From positions 310,001 to 374,000 of the forward strand of contig CAZIZO010000002.1 in assembly GCA_964543905.1 (NCBI GenBank): a stretch of DNA of 64,000 nt, given 5' to 3'. The position numbers and the translations under genes were made by a program. The notes beneath the pieces are model-generated. The model did not search any database. It had not been told where the DNA came from and was given only the letters and a program-made list of their open reading frames with translations. Source of the DNA: GCA-016699835 sp964543905 (GTDB lineage Bacteria; Planctomycetota; Phycisphaerae; Phycisphaerales; UBA1924). Below, one piece after another: positions 1-9,062 of the stretch. Each line of letters opens with the position of its first letter. Positions within the stretch are counted from its first letter, which is position 1.

Positions 1-1
1 C

Positions 2-1027
2 CTCGCCGCCGGACACCTCATCATCCATAGCAGTTCCACCTTCGCGGTCTTCAAGCCCGAGCAGATGATGCTCGCCCTGGGCTCGCTCGCGGTCGCCGGC
101 GCCTCGCTCAAACCTCTGACGGGCATCATCAACGACATCCAGGCCGCCGCCCCCGCGGCCGAGCGTGTCGCCGACCTGCTCGCGATGGAGCAGGAGCCCG
201 GGCACGGACCGGGGCTCGCGAAACTCCCGCGCCACGCTGCCGGCGGCGCCATCCAGTTCCGTGATGTCACCTTTTCCTACCACGGCCAATCCGCTCCGGC
301 CCTTCGTCGGGTCTCGCTCGTGGTCCCCCACGGCCGGCGCGTCGCCATTGTCGGGCCCAACGGCTGCGGCAAGACCACGCTTTTAGGCCTCGTGCCCAGG
401 CTCTTTGATCCACAGGCGGGCGACATCCTGATCGATGGGATCAACGTTCGTGACGTCTCCGTCCGCTCCCTCCGCTCCCAGATCGGCGTTGTCACGCAGG
501 AGACTGTGCTCTTCCGCGGGACGATCCGTGAGAACATCGCGCTCGGCGCCGAGGGCGTGACCGACGATCGCATCATCGCCGCGGCCCGGCGCGCCCGCGC
601 GCACGACTTCATTATGGCCCTTCCCCACGGCTACGACACCCCCGTCGCCGAGCAGGGTCTTTCCCTCTCCGGCGGGCAGCGCCAGCGGATCGCCATCGCT
701 CGCGCCATCCTCCGCGATCCCACCATCCTCATCCTCGACGAAGCCACGAGCATGATCGACGCGGAGAGCGAGGCGCACATCGCCGCCGCACTCAACGAGT
801 TCTGCGTCGGTCGCACCTGCCTCATCGTCGCCCACCGACTCGCCACCGTCATCCACTCCGACCTCATCGTCGTCATGGAGGCCGGACAGATCGTCGATCA
901 GGGTCGGCACGACGAACTCCTGCAGCGCTGCCCCGTCTATCGCTCGCTCGTCCAGCACCACTTCGGCATCGACGCGGCCGAAGGACCAGCCCGATCCAGC
1001 CGATCCGAGCACTCTGCTTGTCCATGA
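2..1027 (+). CDS. ABC exporter, ATP-binding C-terminal part (MsbA-like), cut by window edge
   Basis: The frame is open from base 2, so the gene starts outside the window and 341 residues are visible. The first ~50 residues look like the end of a transmembrane domain. A full ATPase domain follows: Walker A GPNGCGKTT, a Q-loop, signature LSLSGGQRQR, Walker B ILILDEATS and the switch histidine in IVAHRLAT. A membrane domain fused ahead of the ATPase is typical of homodimeric exporters for lipids or drugs (MsbA, MdlB type), and the presence of lpxC in this window makes a lipid substrate plausible. The substrate cannot be read from the sequence. The C-terminal tail is Ser/Arg-rich and probably disordered. 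Confidence 0.9.
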   Translation, partial: LAAGHLIIHSSSTFAVFKPEQMMLALGSLAVAGASLKPLTGIINDIQAAAPAAERVADLLAMEQEPGHGPGLAKLPRHAAGGAIQFRDVTFSYHGQSAPALRRVSLVVPHGRRVAIVGPNGCGKTTLLGLVPRLFDPQAGDILIDGINVRDVSVRSLRSQIGVVTQETVLFRGTIRENIALGAEGVTDDRIIAAARRARAHDFIMALPHGYDTPVAEQGLSLSGGQRQRIAIARAILRDPTILILDEATSMIDAESEAHIAAALNEFCVGRTCLIVAHRLATVIHSDLIVVMEAGQIVDQGRHDELLQRCPVYRSLVQHHFGIDAAEGPARSSRSEHSACP

Positions 1028-1373
1028 CCGCCGGGCAGGCGTGTGTTTTCGCCGGTCGCGCGAGCCACCCCCCGCCGACTTCTGGCCGCATCCCTCACCC
1101 GCCGCTGCTCGATCCCCAGATTTTCTTGTCCCCATGCGCCGCCGCACGACGCGTTGGGTCTGATCCACCGACCCCATGGGTCGGCGTTGTTTCTTGCGCG
1201 GGCAGATTCCCGCCTCGCCTTCCTCATCGAGAATAACAGTCGCATCCCCGCAATCCGATCGTGCACCGCCGACATTCCGATCCGCTCGATGGCCCCGCGT
1301 TCGCACGGGCGTCGCGTTGATTGGGCATCGTCACCACGGGCCACGCCCGCACTCGCATACGAAGGAGTTGGTC
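1028..1373. other. Intergenic region, 346 bp
   Basis: No convincing gene. A hairpin with 7-bp arms (CCGACCC / GGGTCGG, loop CAT) lies at 1168-1184 and is followed by a modestly T-rich stretch; it could end the ABC exporter transcript, but the tail is weak. A good ribosome binding site, GAAGGAG, lies at 1361-1367 just before the next gene. Confidence 0.4.
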
Positions 1374-4300
1374 ATGGATCTGAAGGGAATGTCGTCCGCG
1401 TCACTGCTCGTCGCCGTCGCGGGACTCGCGTTGGCTTCACCGGCCTCCGGGATCATCCTGAACTGGGCCACGGCAAGCAGCGGCCCGGCCTCGCTCGCCA
1501 CGCGCTGGACCCCAACCCAGGTGCCGACGAACACCGATGATCTGGTGTTCAACTGCACCGCGGGCGTGCAGTCCTACACCGTGACCTTCGACGCTGCCGT
1601 CAATACCAGTCGGTCCATCGCCGTGCGTCAGGACAACGTGACCTTGTCGATGAGCAGCACGCACAACACGACCAACGGGGTAGCCATCGCCGACCTCGCG
1701 GGCGATGTCGCCACGGCCACCCTTTCCAGTGGCGGGTGGAGTTCCGGCCCGCTCGGTTCCGTCAACGTTGGTGACGCCTTCAACTCCACCGGCACGTTCA
1801 ACGTGACCGGCACCAACACGACCTTTGTGGTCCTGGGCAATAGTGATCTGTTCGTCGGGAACAACGGCACGGGAACCCTCAACATCAATGGGTCCGGCAC
1901 CGTCACCTGCAACGACAGCATGAGCGTCGGCCAGGGCAGTTCCGCGAACGCCACCCTCACCGTCTCAGGGGCCTCCGCCATCCCACCCTTCGGACGCTCC
2001 ACCCTCGCCGTCCTCGGGACCAACGAATCCCGCTGGGGCAATGGCGGTGATGCCACCGTTTCCGTGGCGAACGGCGCGCTGGCGCAGTTCGCAGGGGATC
2101 TCATCCTTGCCAACCTGTCCACGTCCGTCGCCAACATCACCGTCGGAGGCACGAGCGGCCCGGCTGGTCTTCTCAACGCCACGCTCGACGTCGGCAGCAA
2201 CCTCTCCATCGCACGAAACACCGCCCCGGGAACGTCCCCGGGTTCGGGCACACTGGCCGTCAACGCGGGGGGCGAGGTCCGCGTCGCAGGCACACTCCAC
2301 ATCGGAAACGATCCCGACGGCGGCGGGAGCGGCACCCTCCAGATCAACAACGGCGCCCTCGTCCATGCTACTTCCGTCGCCCTCGGCGCCGCGGGGAACA
2401 TCAACCACGCCGGCGGCACGCTCCGGATCAACGGGGGCACTTACTCCGGCTTTGCCCTCCCTCTTTCGGTCTCTTCCAGTGCCACCCTCTCCTTCGCCAA
2501 CAACGCCGCCCAGACCTTGACGCCCTCCGGCGGCGTCTCCCTTCGCGTCGGCACCGGCACGAGCACCGGCAACCTTCGCGTCGAGTCCGGCGCCGACCTC
2601 GATGCCGGGAATGGCGACATCAACCTCGGCGACGGCATCGGCAGCACCGGCAACGCCACCGTCACCGGCGCGGGCTCTCGTCTCCTCGCCAACTCCGTCA
2701 ACAGCGACATCCGCGTCGGATTCAACGGCGAAGGCAACCTGACCGTGGAGAGCGGCGGGCAAGGCCTTTTCCGGAACCTCCTCGTCCCTAATCCGACCGC
2801 CTCCGCCGATGGATTCGTGAACGTCACCGGACTGGGCTCGAACATCACCACCCAGTTCCTCGCCGTGGGACAAGCGTCGGGTGGATCGGGGGCCGTGCAG
2901 GTTCAGTCCGACGGCTCCTTGACCGTCACCGATCCTGGATTCTCGACCAACATCCGCTCGACGGGGACTCTCGTCGTCGCAGGATCCGGCGCCGTCTTCT
3001 CCACGCCCGGCACCGTGACCGTCTCTGACGGCGGCCGGCTTGCCGTCGGAGGCACCGTCTCCGGTGCCGCACTCGTCGACGTCTCCGGTCGCCTGGACTC
3101 CGCCGCCAGCACCATCAACGAGGCCCGCGTGAACGCTCCCGTACGCATTCGAGCGGGTGGCGACCTCAACGTCGTGACCGAAAACCTGCGGCTGGGTTCC
3201 GCAACCTCCCCCGACGGCGTCATCTTTGACTCCGGCAGCACCGTCACCGTGGGCGCCGGCTTCACTCTCTCGCTCGACGACGCGTCCAACATCGACGCCG
3301 ACGGCCGGATCGTCCTGCAGGGCGGCACCATCCGGCCATTCCCCGGGCGATTCCTCTTCATGGACGGCACCGCCGCCGACCAACTCTCCGGTGAGGGAAC
3401 CATCGACGGCAACATCGTTTTGAACGACCTCGGCGCGGTCGCGCCCTCCGGCACCGGCCTTATCTTCACCGGAACGACTGATCTCGGGAACGCCGTCGAT
3501 ATCGACGGCACCGCACTCCGATTCACCAGCGGCTCCACCATGCGCGACTTCGGCAGCGGGCACACCTTCAACTGCAGGGTCATCGCCGACGCGGGCGCCG
3601 CCTGGCAACCCAACACCATCTCCGGACGCTTCCATACCCAGGCGTTCGGCCCCATCACCATCGGTGACGGCTCCACTGCCGGCGCCACCATCAACGGCGT
3701 GATCCACATGGGCACCAACGGCAGCCTCACCTTCAACGACGCCAACGGCGTCGCCCTCGGAACCCTGACCGACATGAACGGCGGAACCATGACCAGCGTC
3801 AACGGCCTCCGCGTTGACTCCGGCCGAGTCCTCCGCGGCAATGGATCCATCAACGTCAGCAGTCCCACCGGAACGGGCCTCTTTCTCCCGGCCGGAACCA
3901 TCGATCCCGACGCCTACAACGCCTCCGCCGACACCTACGAAGGCATCGGACACTTCTCCGTCGATGGAAACTTCTCCCTCCAGACCGCCGGCACCTACCT
4001 CTGCGACCTCGCCGGCTTCGACAACGAGTTCCGGCCACTCAACGACCGCATCACCTGCACCGGCCGCGTCTTTCTCTCCGGCAGCACCCTCGTTGTCTCG
4101 CTCATCAACGGCTACGTCCCCTCCCAGTGCGACACCTTCACGATCCTCACCGGGGCCTCCTTCAGCGGTCAGTTCGCCACCGTCATCAAACCCCGAAACG
4201 TCGTCGTCGTCTACAACCCCAACAGCGTCCAACTCCTCGTCTCCGGCTGCCTCGCCGACATGGACGACGGCTCCTTCACCGGAAGCCCCGATTGCGGCGT

Positions 4301-4454
4301 CACCATCGACGACCTCCTCTACTTCCTCTTCGTCTTCGAGGCCGGAACCCTCGAGGCCGACGTGGACGACGGTTCGTTCACCGGCACCCGCGACGACGGG
4401 GTCACCATCGACGACCTCCTCTACTTCCTCTTCCGCTTCGAGCAGGGCTGCTGA
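1374..4454 (+). CDS. Secreted beta-strand repeat protein with C-terminal Gly-Cys dockerin
   Basis: The 1026-residue protein starts at the ATG preceded by GAAGGAG; longer in-frame starts have no such site. An N-terminal signal peptide of ~26 residues ends near ASPASG. The body is Gly/Ser/Thr/Asn-rich with many short units of the form G-x-L-x-V-G-x-x-G-x-G, as in autotransporter-type beta-helix or PEP-CTERM-associated surface proteins. The last ~70 residues hold two EF-hand-like repeats, each with DDGSFTG, then GVTIDDLLYFLF, and the protein ends exactly in GC. This matches the Gly-Cys (GC-type) dockerin tail of Phycisphaerae. A surface or secreted adhesin-like role is inferred; no catalytic motif was seen. 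Confidence 0.9.
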   Translation: MDLKGMSSASLLVAVAGLALASPASGIILNWATASSGPASLATRWTPTQVPTNTDDLVFNCTAGVQSYTVTFDAAVNTSRSIAVRQDNVTLSMSSTHNTTNGVAIADLAGDVATATLSSGGWSSGPLGSVNVGDAFNSTGTFNVTGTNTTFVVLGNSDLFVGNNGTGTLNINGSGTVTCNDSMSVGQGSSANATLTVSGASAIPPFGRSTLAVLGTNESRWGNGGDATVSVANGALAQFAGDLILANLSTSVANITVGGTSGPAGLLNATLDVGSNLSIARNTAPGTSPGSGTLAVNAGGEVRVAGTLHIGNDPDGGGSGTLQINNGALVHATSVALGAAGNINHAGGTLRINGGTYSGFALPLSVSSSATLSFANNAAQTLTPSGGVSLRVGTGTSTGNLRVESGADLDAGNGDINLGDGIGSTGNATVTGAGSRLLANSVNSDIRVGFNGEGNLTVESGGQGLFRNLLVPNPTASADGFVNVTGLGSNITTQFLAVGQASGGSGAVQVQSDGSLTVTDPGFSTNIRSTGTLVVAGSGAVFSTPGTVTVSDGGRLAVGGTVSGAALVDVSGRLDSAASTINEARVNAPVRIRAGGDLNVVTENLRLGSATSPDGVIFDSGSTVTVGAGFTLSLDDASNIDADGRIVLQGGTIRPFPGRFLFMDGTAADQLSGEGTIDGNIVLNDLGAVAPSGTGLIFTGTTDLGNAVDIDGTALRFTSGSTMRDFGSGHTFNCRVIADAGAAWQPNTISGRFHTQAFGPITIGDGSTAGATINGVIHMGTNGSLTFNDANGVALGTLTDMNGGTMTSVNGLRVDSGRVLRGNGSINVSSPTGTGLFLPAGTIDPDAYNASADTYEGIGHFSVDGNFSLQTAGTYLCDLAGFDNEFRPLNDRITCTGRVFLSGSTLVVSLINGYVPSQCDTFTILTGASFSGQFATVIKPRNVVVVYNPNSVQLLVSGCLADMDDGSFTGSPDCGVTIDDLLYFLFVFEAGTLEADVDDGSFTGTRDDGVTIDDLLYFLFRFEQGC

Positions 4455-4526
4455 TCCATTCCCCGTTCCTGGCGGCGAGGAGGTGATTCCCGACGCGATG
4501 CACTCATCTCTTTTTTTCAAGCACCA

Positions 4527-4549
4527 AAGCCCGGCCGCCCGCCGGGCTT
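4527..4549 (+). terminator. Hairpin after dockerin gene
   Basis: Inverted repeat AAGCCCGGC / GCCGGGCTT with a 5-base loop, about 75 bases after the dockerin gene stop. It lacks a long T-run afterwards, so termination strength is uncertain. Confidence 0.5.
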
Positions 4550-4594
4550 CCTTGCGCGCGATCCTCGTCCCATGTTCGCCCATACCCTTCCCGC

Positions 4595-4996
4595 ATGCAG
4601 CGCCCGGGCATGGACCCTGACAACGCTTCTCCAGCCGACTTCATCTGCGACTTCTGCCTCCGCCCTTGGGCCGACGATCGCCCGATGGTCGAAGGTCACC
4701 GCGGCAGCCTCATCTGCGCGCCTTGTCTCACGCTCGCGTTCGACGAACTCTGGAATCGACTCGCCGGCATCTCCGCAGATCGTGCGTGCGCCCTGTGCCT
4801 CGAACGACGCGACGAGATGTGCTGGTCACCACACCCCTGGCCCCCCGCCACCCCCACCGCCACCCCCAACCTCCCCATTTCCTCCGCGCCTCCCCTCGCC
4901 TGCAAGCGCTGCACCAAGCAAAGCACCGTCATGCTCGAACGTGATCCAGACTCGAACTGGAAACGCCCCGCACCCGCACAGCGTCCTACGGGCTAA
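4595..4996 (+). CDS. Small protein with ClpX-like C4 zinc finger
   Basis: 133 residues. The N-terminal part has CDFC followed ~22 residues later by CAPC, the spacing of the ClpX-type C4 zinc-binding domain. A second cysteine cluster follows (CALC, a lone Cys, then CKRC), so it may bind two zinc ions. A Pro/Ala/Thr-rich linker separates the clusters. No AAA+ domain is attached, so this is not ClpX. The role is unknown; a protein-binding adaptor is one guess. Alternative ATG at 4610; no clear ribosome binding site for either start. It is read in the same direction as kbl, 100 bases upstream of it. Confidence 0.7.
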   Translation: MQRPGMDPDNASPADFICDFCLRPWADDRPMVEGHRGSLICAPCLTLAFDELWNRLAGISADRACALCLERRDEMCWSPHPWPPATPTATPNLPISSAPPLACKRCTKQSTVMLERDPDSNWKRPAPAQRPTG

Positions 4997-5096
4997 TCCC
5001 CGTGGGCAGACACGCCCGCAAGCCCGACCCATCCTCAATACACTTTCCTTCCCCGAGCCCGGCGCTCGTTCGATTTCTTTTCCATCGGACCACCCC

Positions 5097-6314
5097 ATGC
5101 CCACCATCTTCGCCCAACGTACCCAGAAGACCCTCGACACTCTCCTTGAGAACGGCCAATACAAGCACCTCCAGACCCTCGAAGGCCCCATGGACGCCGT
5201 CGTCCGCATCAAGGGCTATGGCGAGTGCATCTGCTTCTGCTCCAACAACTACCTCGGCCTCGCCAACCACCCCGAAGTCGTCGAGGCCGGCCTCAAGGGC
5301 CTCCGCGATTACGGCGCCGGCACCGCCAGCGTCCGCTTCATCTGCGGCACCTTTGGCCCCCACCACGAACTCGAAGCCACCATCGCCCAGTACATGGGCA
5401 CCGAATCGAGTTACACCTTCGTCTCCTGCTGGAACGCCAACGAGGCCGTGTTTCCGACGCTCTGCGAGCCCGGCGACATCATCATCAGCGACGAACTCAA
5501 CCACGCCAGCATCATTGACTCCATCCGCCTCGCCACCGTCATCAAGAAGGGCCTCCTCAAGAGCGTCTACAAAAACAACCGCCTCACCGGCCCCGATTCG
5601 CTCGAACAACGCCTCCGCGAAGCCAAGAGCAACCCCGACATGACGGGTCAAATCTGGGTCGTGACCGACGGCGTCTTCAGCATGGAAGGCTCCATCGCCG
5701 ACCTCCCCACCATGCGAACACTCTGCGATCAATACAACGCCATCCTCGTCGTCGACGATTCCCACGGCCACGGCGTCATGGGCAAAGCCGGCCGCGGCAT
5801 CCACGAACACTGGAACATGCTCGCGAAGGGGCCGGCGGGACAGGTCGATCTCTTCACCGGCACCCTCGGCAAAGCCCTCGGCGGCGGCGCGGGCGGCTTC
5901 GTCGCCGGCCCCAAGCAAGCCATCGAACTCATGATCCAGCGCGGGCGACCGACGCTCTTTAGCAACGCGCTCCCCGTCACCGTCGCGTGCTCCGCCAAGA
6001 AAGCGATCGAAATCCTCTTGCGCGAGCCGCAGCGCGTCGCCAAACTCCGCGACAACGTGTCGTACGCGAGAACCAGGATCAAATCCGCCGGCTTCGACGT
6101 CCTCGAATCCCCCACCGCCATCTGCCCCATCATCGTCCACGATACCGCCAAGGCCATCGCCATGAGCAAGCGCCTGCTCGAAATGGGCGTCTTCGTCATC
6201 GGCTTCGGCTACCCCGTCGTCCCCGAGGGACACGCCCGCCTCCGCGTCCAGATCTCCGCGGCGCACACCACGCCGCACATCGACAAGTTGGTGGAGTGCT
6301 TGCGGAAGTTGTGA
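5097..6314 (+). CDS. kbl: Glycine C-acetyltransferase (2-amino-3-ketobutyrate CoA ligase)
   Basis: 405 residues, close to the ~398 of Kbl. This is a PLP-dependent alpha-oxoamine synthase: it interconverts glycine plus acetyl-CoA and 2-amino-3-ketobutyrate in threonine breakdown. Seen in the sequence: FCSNNYLGLA near residue 50, the SDELNHASIID block, the DDSHGHGVMG cofactor aspartate block, and the PLP lysine in TGTLGKALGG at residue 259. The ATG at 5097 gives the normal family N-terminus; the frame is open further upstream but that part looks non-coding. No threonine dehydrogenase gene is adjacent. A related synthase (BioF-like) is the main alternative. Confidence 0.88.
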   Translation: MPTIFAQRTQKTLDTLLENGQYKHLQTLEGPMDAVVRIKGYGECICFCSNNYLGLANHPEVVEAGLKGLRDYGAGTASVRFICGTFGPHHELEATIAQYMGTESSYTFVSCWNANEAVFPTLCEPGDIIISDELNHASIIDSIRLATVIKKGLLKSVYKNNRLTGPDSLEQRLREAKSNPDMTGQIWVVTDGVFSMEGSIADLPTMRTLCDQYNAILVVDDSHGHGVMGKAGRGIHEHWNMLAKGPAGQVDLFTGTLGKALGGGAGGFVAGPKQAIELMIQRGRPTLFSNALPVTVACSAKKAIEILLREPQRVAKLRDNVSYARTRIKSAGFDVLESPTAICPIIVHDTAKAIAMSKRLLEMGVFVIGFGYPVVPEGHARLRVQISAAHTTPHIDKLVECLRKL

Positions 6315-6389
6315 TCCGCCTCGAGGCCCAGGTGCTCCACCCTTTGATGCCTCCTCTCCTCCGGCCATCGAATCACCGATCACGCGCCA

Positions 6390-8021
6390 TTACTTCCCCT
6401 CCAACTCAATCACCACCACCCCTCGTCCCTCCAACGTATCCACCGGCACATACGCCGTCAGGTTCCCATGATCCGCGAACACGGGCGCCTTCACGCTTGT
6501 GCCGTGCAGCACCTCGCGCGCCTTCACCCCACCCAACATCGGCGAGCGTTCGATCGACAACTCCACGCCCCTTGCGGCCTCTTTCCCAAGATTCACCACC
6601 ACCATCGCGGCCTTTCGGGTCCGCTCGTCGCTTGCCACGCGTAGGAATGCCAAAACATGGGGGTTGTTGGTCGTGACAGGTCGCAACTCCCCATGCGAGA
6701 GCGCCTCGCTCCCCCGCCGAAGCCGAATCAGGTTCTTGTACCAGTTGAGCAGCGACCCGGAATCCTTCGCCTGCGCCTCCACATTCACCTTCTCAAACCC
6801 GGGCTGCGGCGGCATCCACGCCTTGCCCTTTGTAAACCCCGCCTCCGCCCCCGCCGTCCACGGCATCGGCGTCCGCAGGTTCTCGTCCGGTTTATCGCCC
6901 ACCATGCCCAGTTCTTCGCCGTAGTACACAAACGGCGTGCCCGGCCCCAGCAGCATCAGCGCCGCCGCCACGCGCATCGCTCCCTCGTCCCCCTTCAGTT
7001 GCGTCATCACGCGGGTCTGATCGTGATTGCTCAGGAATCGACCGTAGTGGTTCCTCGGATAGAGCCGGTCCACCTTCCCCTGCGCCTCAATGAGTCGCAT
7101 CGCGTCGCCGTCGCGCGCCGCCGCGATCATCGCGTCCGAAAGAGAAAACTCGAACGCGGTATCCAACTGATCCGGCACATATCTCGATGCGTTCTCGGGC
7201 GAGTCCCAAATCTCACCAATCGTGAAGGCGTTGGGATTCACCTTCTTGTACTCCTGATAGAACGTCCTCAGCCACTCGTGCGTCTTGGGAAGGTTCTCCA
7301 CCTTTGGCCCATCCTCATCCAGATACTTGATCGCGTCGAGGCGATAGCCGTCGATCTTGTACTCGGTCAGCCAATGCCGCACGACATCCAGCATCTGCGC
7401 GCTCGCCGCCGGATTGTCGTAGTTGATATCCGGCATGTAACTCGAAAAAATGCCGTAGTACCACCGCTCCCCGGCCGGCGTGTTCACCCTATGCCAAACA
7501 TCCTGCCCCCAAGGCCCCTTCCATTTCGGGTCCGCGTCGCGCCACACGAACCAATCGTGCTTGGGTGACTTGGGATCGAACGACTCCTTGAACCACGCGT
7601 TGTCCTTCGACGCATGATTGAGCACGAGATCAATGATCACCCTGATCCCTCGCTTGTGGCATTCTTCCACCAGTTGCTTGAAGTCCGCGTTCGTGCCGTA
7701 GTCCTTCTCGCACGCGTAGTAGTCGTCCACGTCGTAGCCGTGATACGACCGCGATTCCTTGATTGGCATCAACCAGATTCCCGTGACACCAAGATCGGTG
7801 TCCGTCTTCGGGTCGCCGTCGTTCAGGTAATCCAGCCTCTCGATCAGCCCTTGAAAGTCACCCACGCCATCGCCGGCGAGCGGCCCGGTGCTCGAATCCT
7901 TGAACGACCGAACGAAGATCTCATAGAACACCGCGTCCTGCCACCAGGGCACCACCGCCGCCGTCTGCCCCCACGCACACGAAGCCCCGCCCAGCACCAC
8001 GCCCGCGATCGCACGGTTCAT
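6390..8021 (-). CDS. Exported GH13 alpha-amylase family glycoside hydrolase
   Basis: 543 residues, starting at the ATG preceded by GGGAGGT. A signal peptide of ~19 residues ends near CAWGQ. All four GH13 regions are present: DLVLNHASK (I), GYRLDAIKYL with nucleophile D229 (II), TIGEIWDS with acid/base E270 (III) and FLSNHDQTRV with D334 (IV). The fold begins directly at the catalytic barrel (AVFYEIFVRSF), as in alpha-amylases and oligo-1,6-glucosidases, and the protein ends in a beta domain. It probably cleaves alpha-glucans or maltodextrins in the periplasm or outside the cell. It is convergent with kbl; the next gene upstream runs in the same direction. Confidence 0.92.
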   Translation of the reverse strand: MNRAIAGVVLGGASCAWGQTAAVVPWWQDAVFYEIFVRSFKDSSTGPLAGDGVGDFQGLIERLDYLNDGDPKTDTDLGVTGIWLMPIKESRSYHGYDVDDYYACEKDYGTNADFKQLVEECHKRGIRVIIDLVLNHASKDNAWFKESFDPKSPKHDWFVWRDADPKWKGPWGQDVWHRVNTPAGERWYYGIFSSYMPDINYDNPAASAQMLDVVRHWLTEYKIDGYRLDAIKYLDEDGPKVENLPKTHEWLRTFYQEYKKVNPNAFTIGEIWDSPENASRYVPDQLDTAFEFSLSDAMIAAARDGDAMRLIEAQGKVDRLYPRNHYGRFLSNHDQTRVMTQLKGDEGAMRVAAALMLLGPGTPFVYYGEELGMVGDKPDENLRTPMPWTAGAEAGFTKGKAWMPPQPGFEKVNVEAQAKDSGSLLNWYKNLIRLRRGSEALSHGELRPVTTNNPHVLAFLRVASDERTRKAAMVVVNLGKEAARGVELSIERSPMLGGVKAREVLHGTSVKAPVFADHGNLTAYVPVDTLEGRGVVVIELEGK

Positions 8022-8086
8022 ATCAGACCTCCCGGAGGCGGCCTCACGCGCCACCGCGGGGAGCGTACGTACACTCTCGAATCCGG

Positions 8087-8881
8087 TCACGCCGCCGCGC
8101 GATCCGCTCCAGCCTTCGACTCCATGCCCGCGGCCGCACCCGCGCCCGTCGCGCCGATCGGCTTCGGGCCTCCCACGCTCGTCGATGTCGGCTGACCCAG
8201 CGACGCAAAATAGCCGCCGCCCGGCGCAGGCTCGGCCTGCTCCGTCCTCGGCACGCTCTCGCCTTCCGGGTTCTTCCGCAGGTCGCGAGCGCCCAGTCGA
8301 TACGCCGTCGCGACCGCCAGCCCCATCCACAACAAGTCGTATGGGCTCAAACTCCAGAGGAGCGCCATCAGCATCACCGCCTCGGAGTTCTGTTCCAACT
8401 CTTGCGTCCGCTGCGCGAACCACTCCGAGCGAAACGCCTCGCGCTCGTCCGGGCTCATCGCCGTCCAACGCGCCTCGGCCGCATGCACGACCTCGGGCGG
8501 GTACACCTGATCCCCCTCAGGCTCGCTCAGGTCCGCCCCATTCCCCTCATACTCCAGCGCAACCTTGTCCACGTAGCAGTTGAACAGGTCCGCCTCGTCC
8601 AAGTCCGACCCGTCGGCATGGATGAAATCCTGTGCCGCGAAGTGCGCCGTCGCCACCTTCCCACCCAGGATCGTCGCGACCGCCAGCAGCGCCGCCAACA
8701 CCCCGACCAGCGGTCGGCCCTTCCCGCCCGTTCCGTGCGCCACGCCAAACCCGACCCCCACGCCCACCAGCCACGCCACAATCCCCAACTCATACCCGCT
8801 GAAGTACGTGATGGCGGTCCACACCGCCGCACCCAGCACGCCCCCCGCAACGCCGCCGACCAACCCACGTGCCAAAGACAT
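8087..8881 (-). CDS. Four-helix membrane protein of unknown function
   Basis: 264 residues. The start at 8881 is supported by GGAGGG eight bases upstream; longer frames lack one. Three hydrophobic helices lie in the first ~85 residues (the first rich in GGVxGGVLG), then an acidic soluble region of ~90 residues with a PPEVVHAAEARW-type stretch, a fourth hydrophobic segment around LMALLWSLSPYDLLW, and a Pro/Gly/Ala-rich cytoplasmic-looking tail. No family was recognised. It is transcribed in the same direction as the amylase, 65 bases upstream of it. Confidence 0.75.
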   Translation of the reverse strand: MSLARGLVGGVAGGVLGAAVWTAITYFSGYELGIVAWLVGVGVGFGVAHGTGGKGRPLVGVLAALLAVATILGGKVATAHFAAQDFIHADGSDLDEADLFNCYVDKVALEYEGNGADLSEPEGDQVYPPEVVHAAEARWTAMSPDEREAFRSEWFAQRTQELEQNSEAVMLMALLWSLSPYDLLWMGLAVATAYRLGARDLRKNPEGESVPRTEQAEPAPGGGYFASLGQPTSTSVGGPKPIGATGAGAAAGMESKAGADRAAA

Positions 8882-9062
8882 GTGCCATCCCTCCCGAAGG
8901 TCCACGTCGCGGTCGCCCATCGACGCGCCGAGCACCCTCATCGTGCTGGCCGCGATGGCCCTTGGGAAAGACCCCAAACTCGGGCAAACAACCCCCCCAT
9001 CCACGCGGCCCCATCGCCAGAACGCGCATAAACCGCACACCCAGCCGGGGGGATCTCGCCGC

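Noticed and set aside
1965..4583. 872-residue open frame antisense to the dockerin gene
   Set aside because: It is a shadow of the GC-rich coding strand: Glu/Asp/Gly/Val-rich with no domain, signal or start site.
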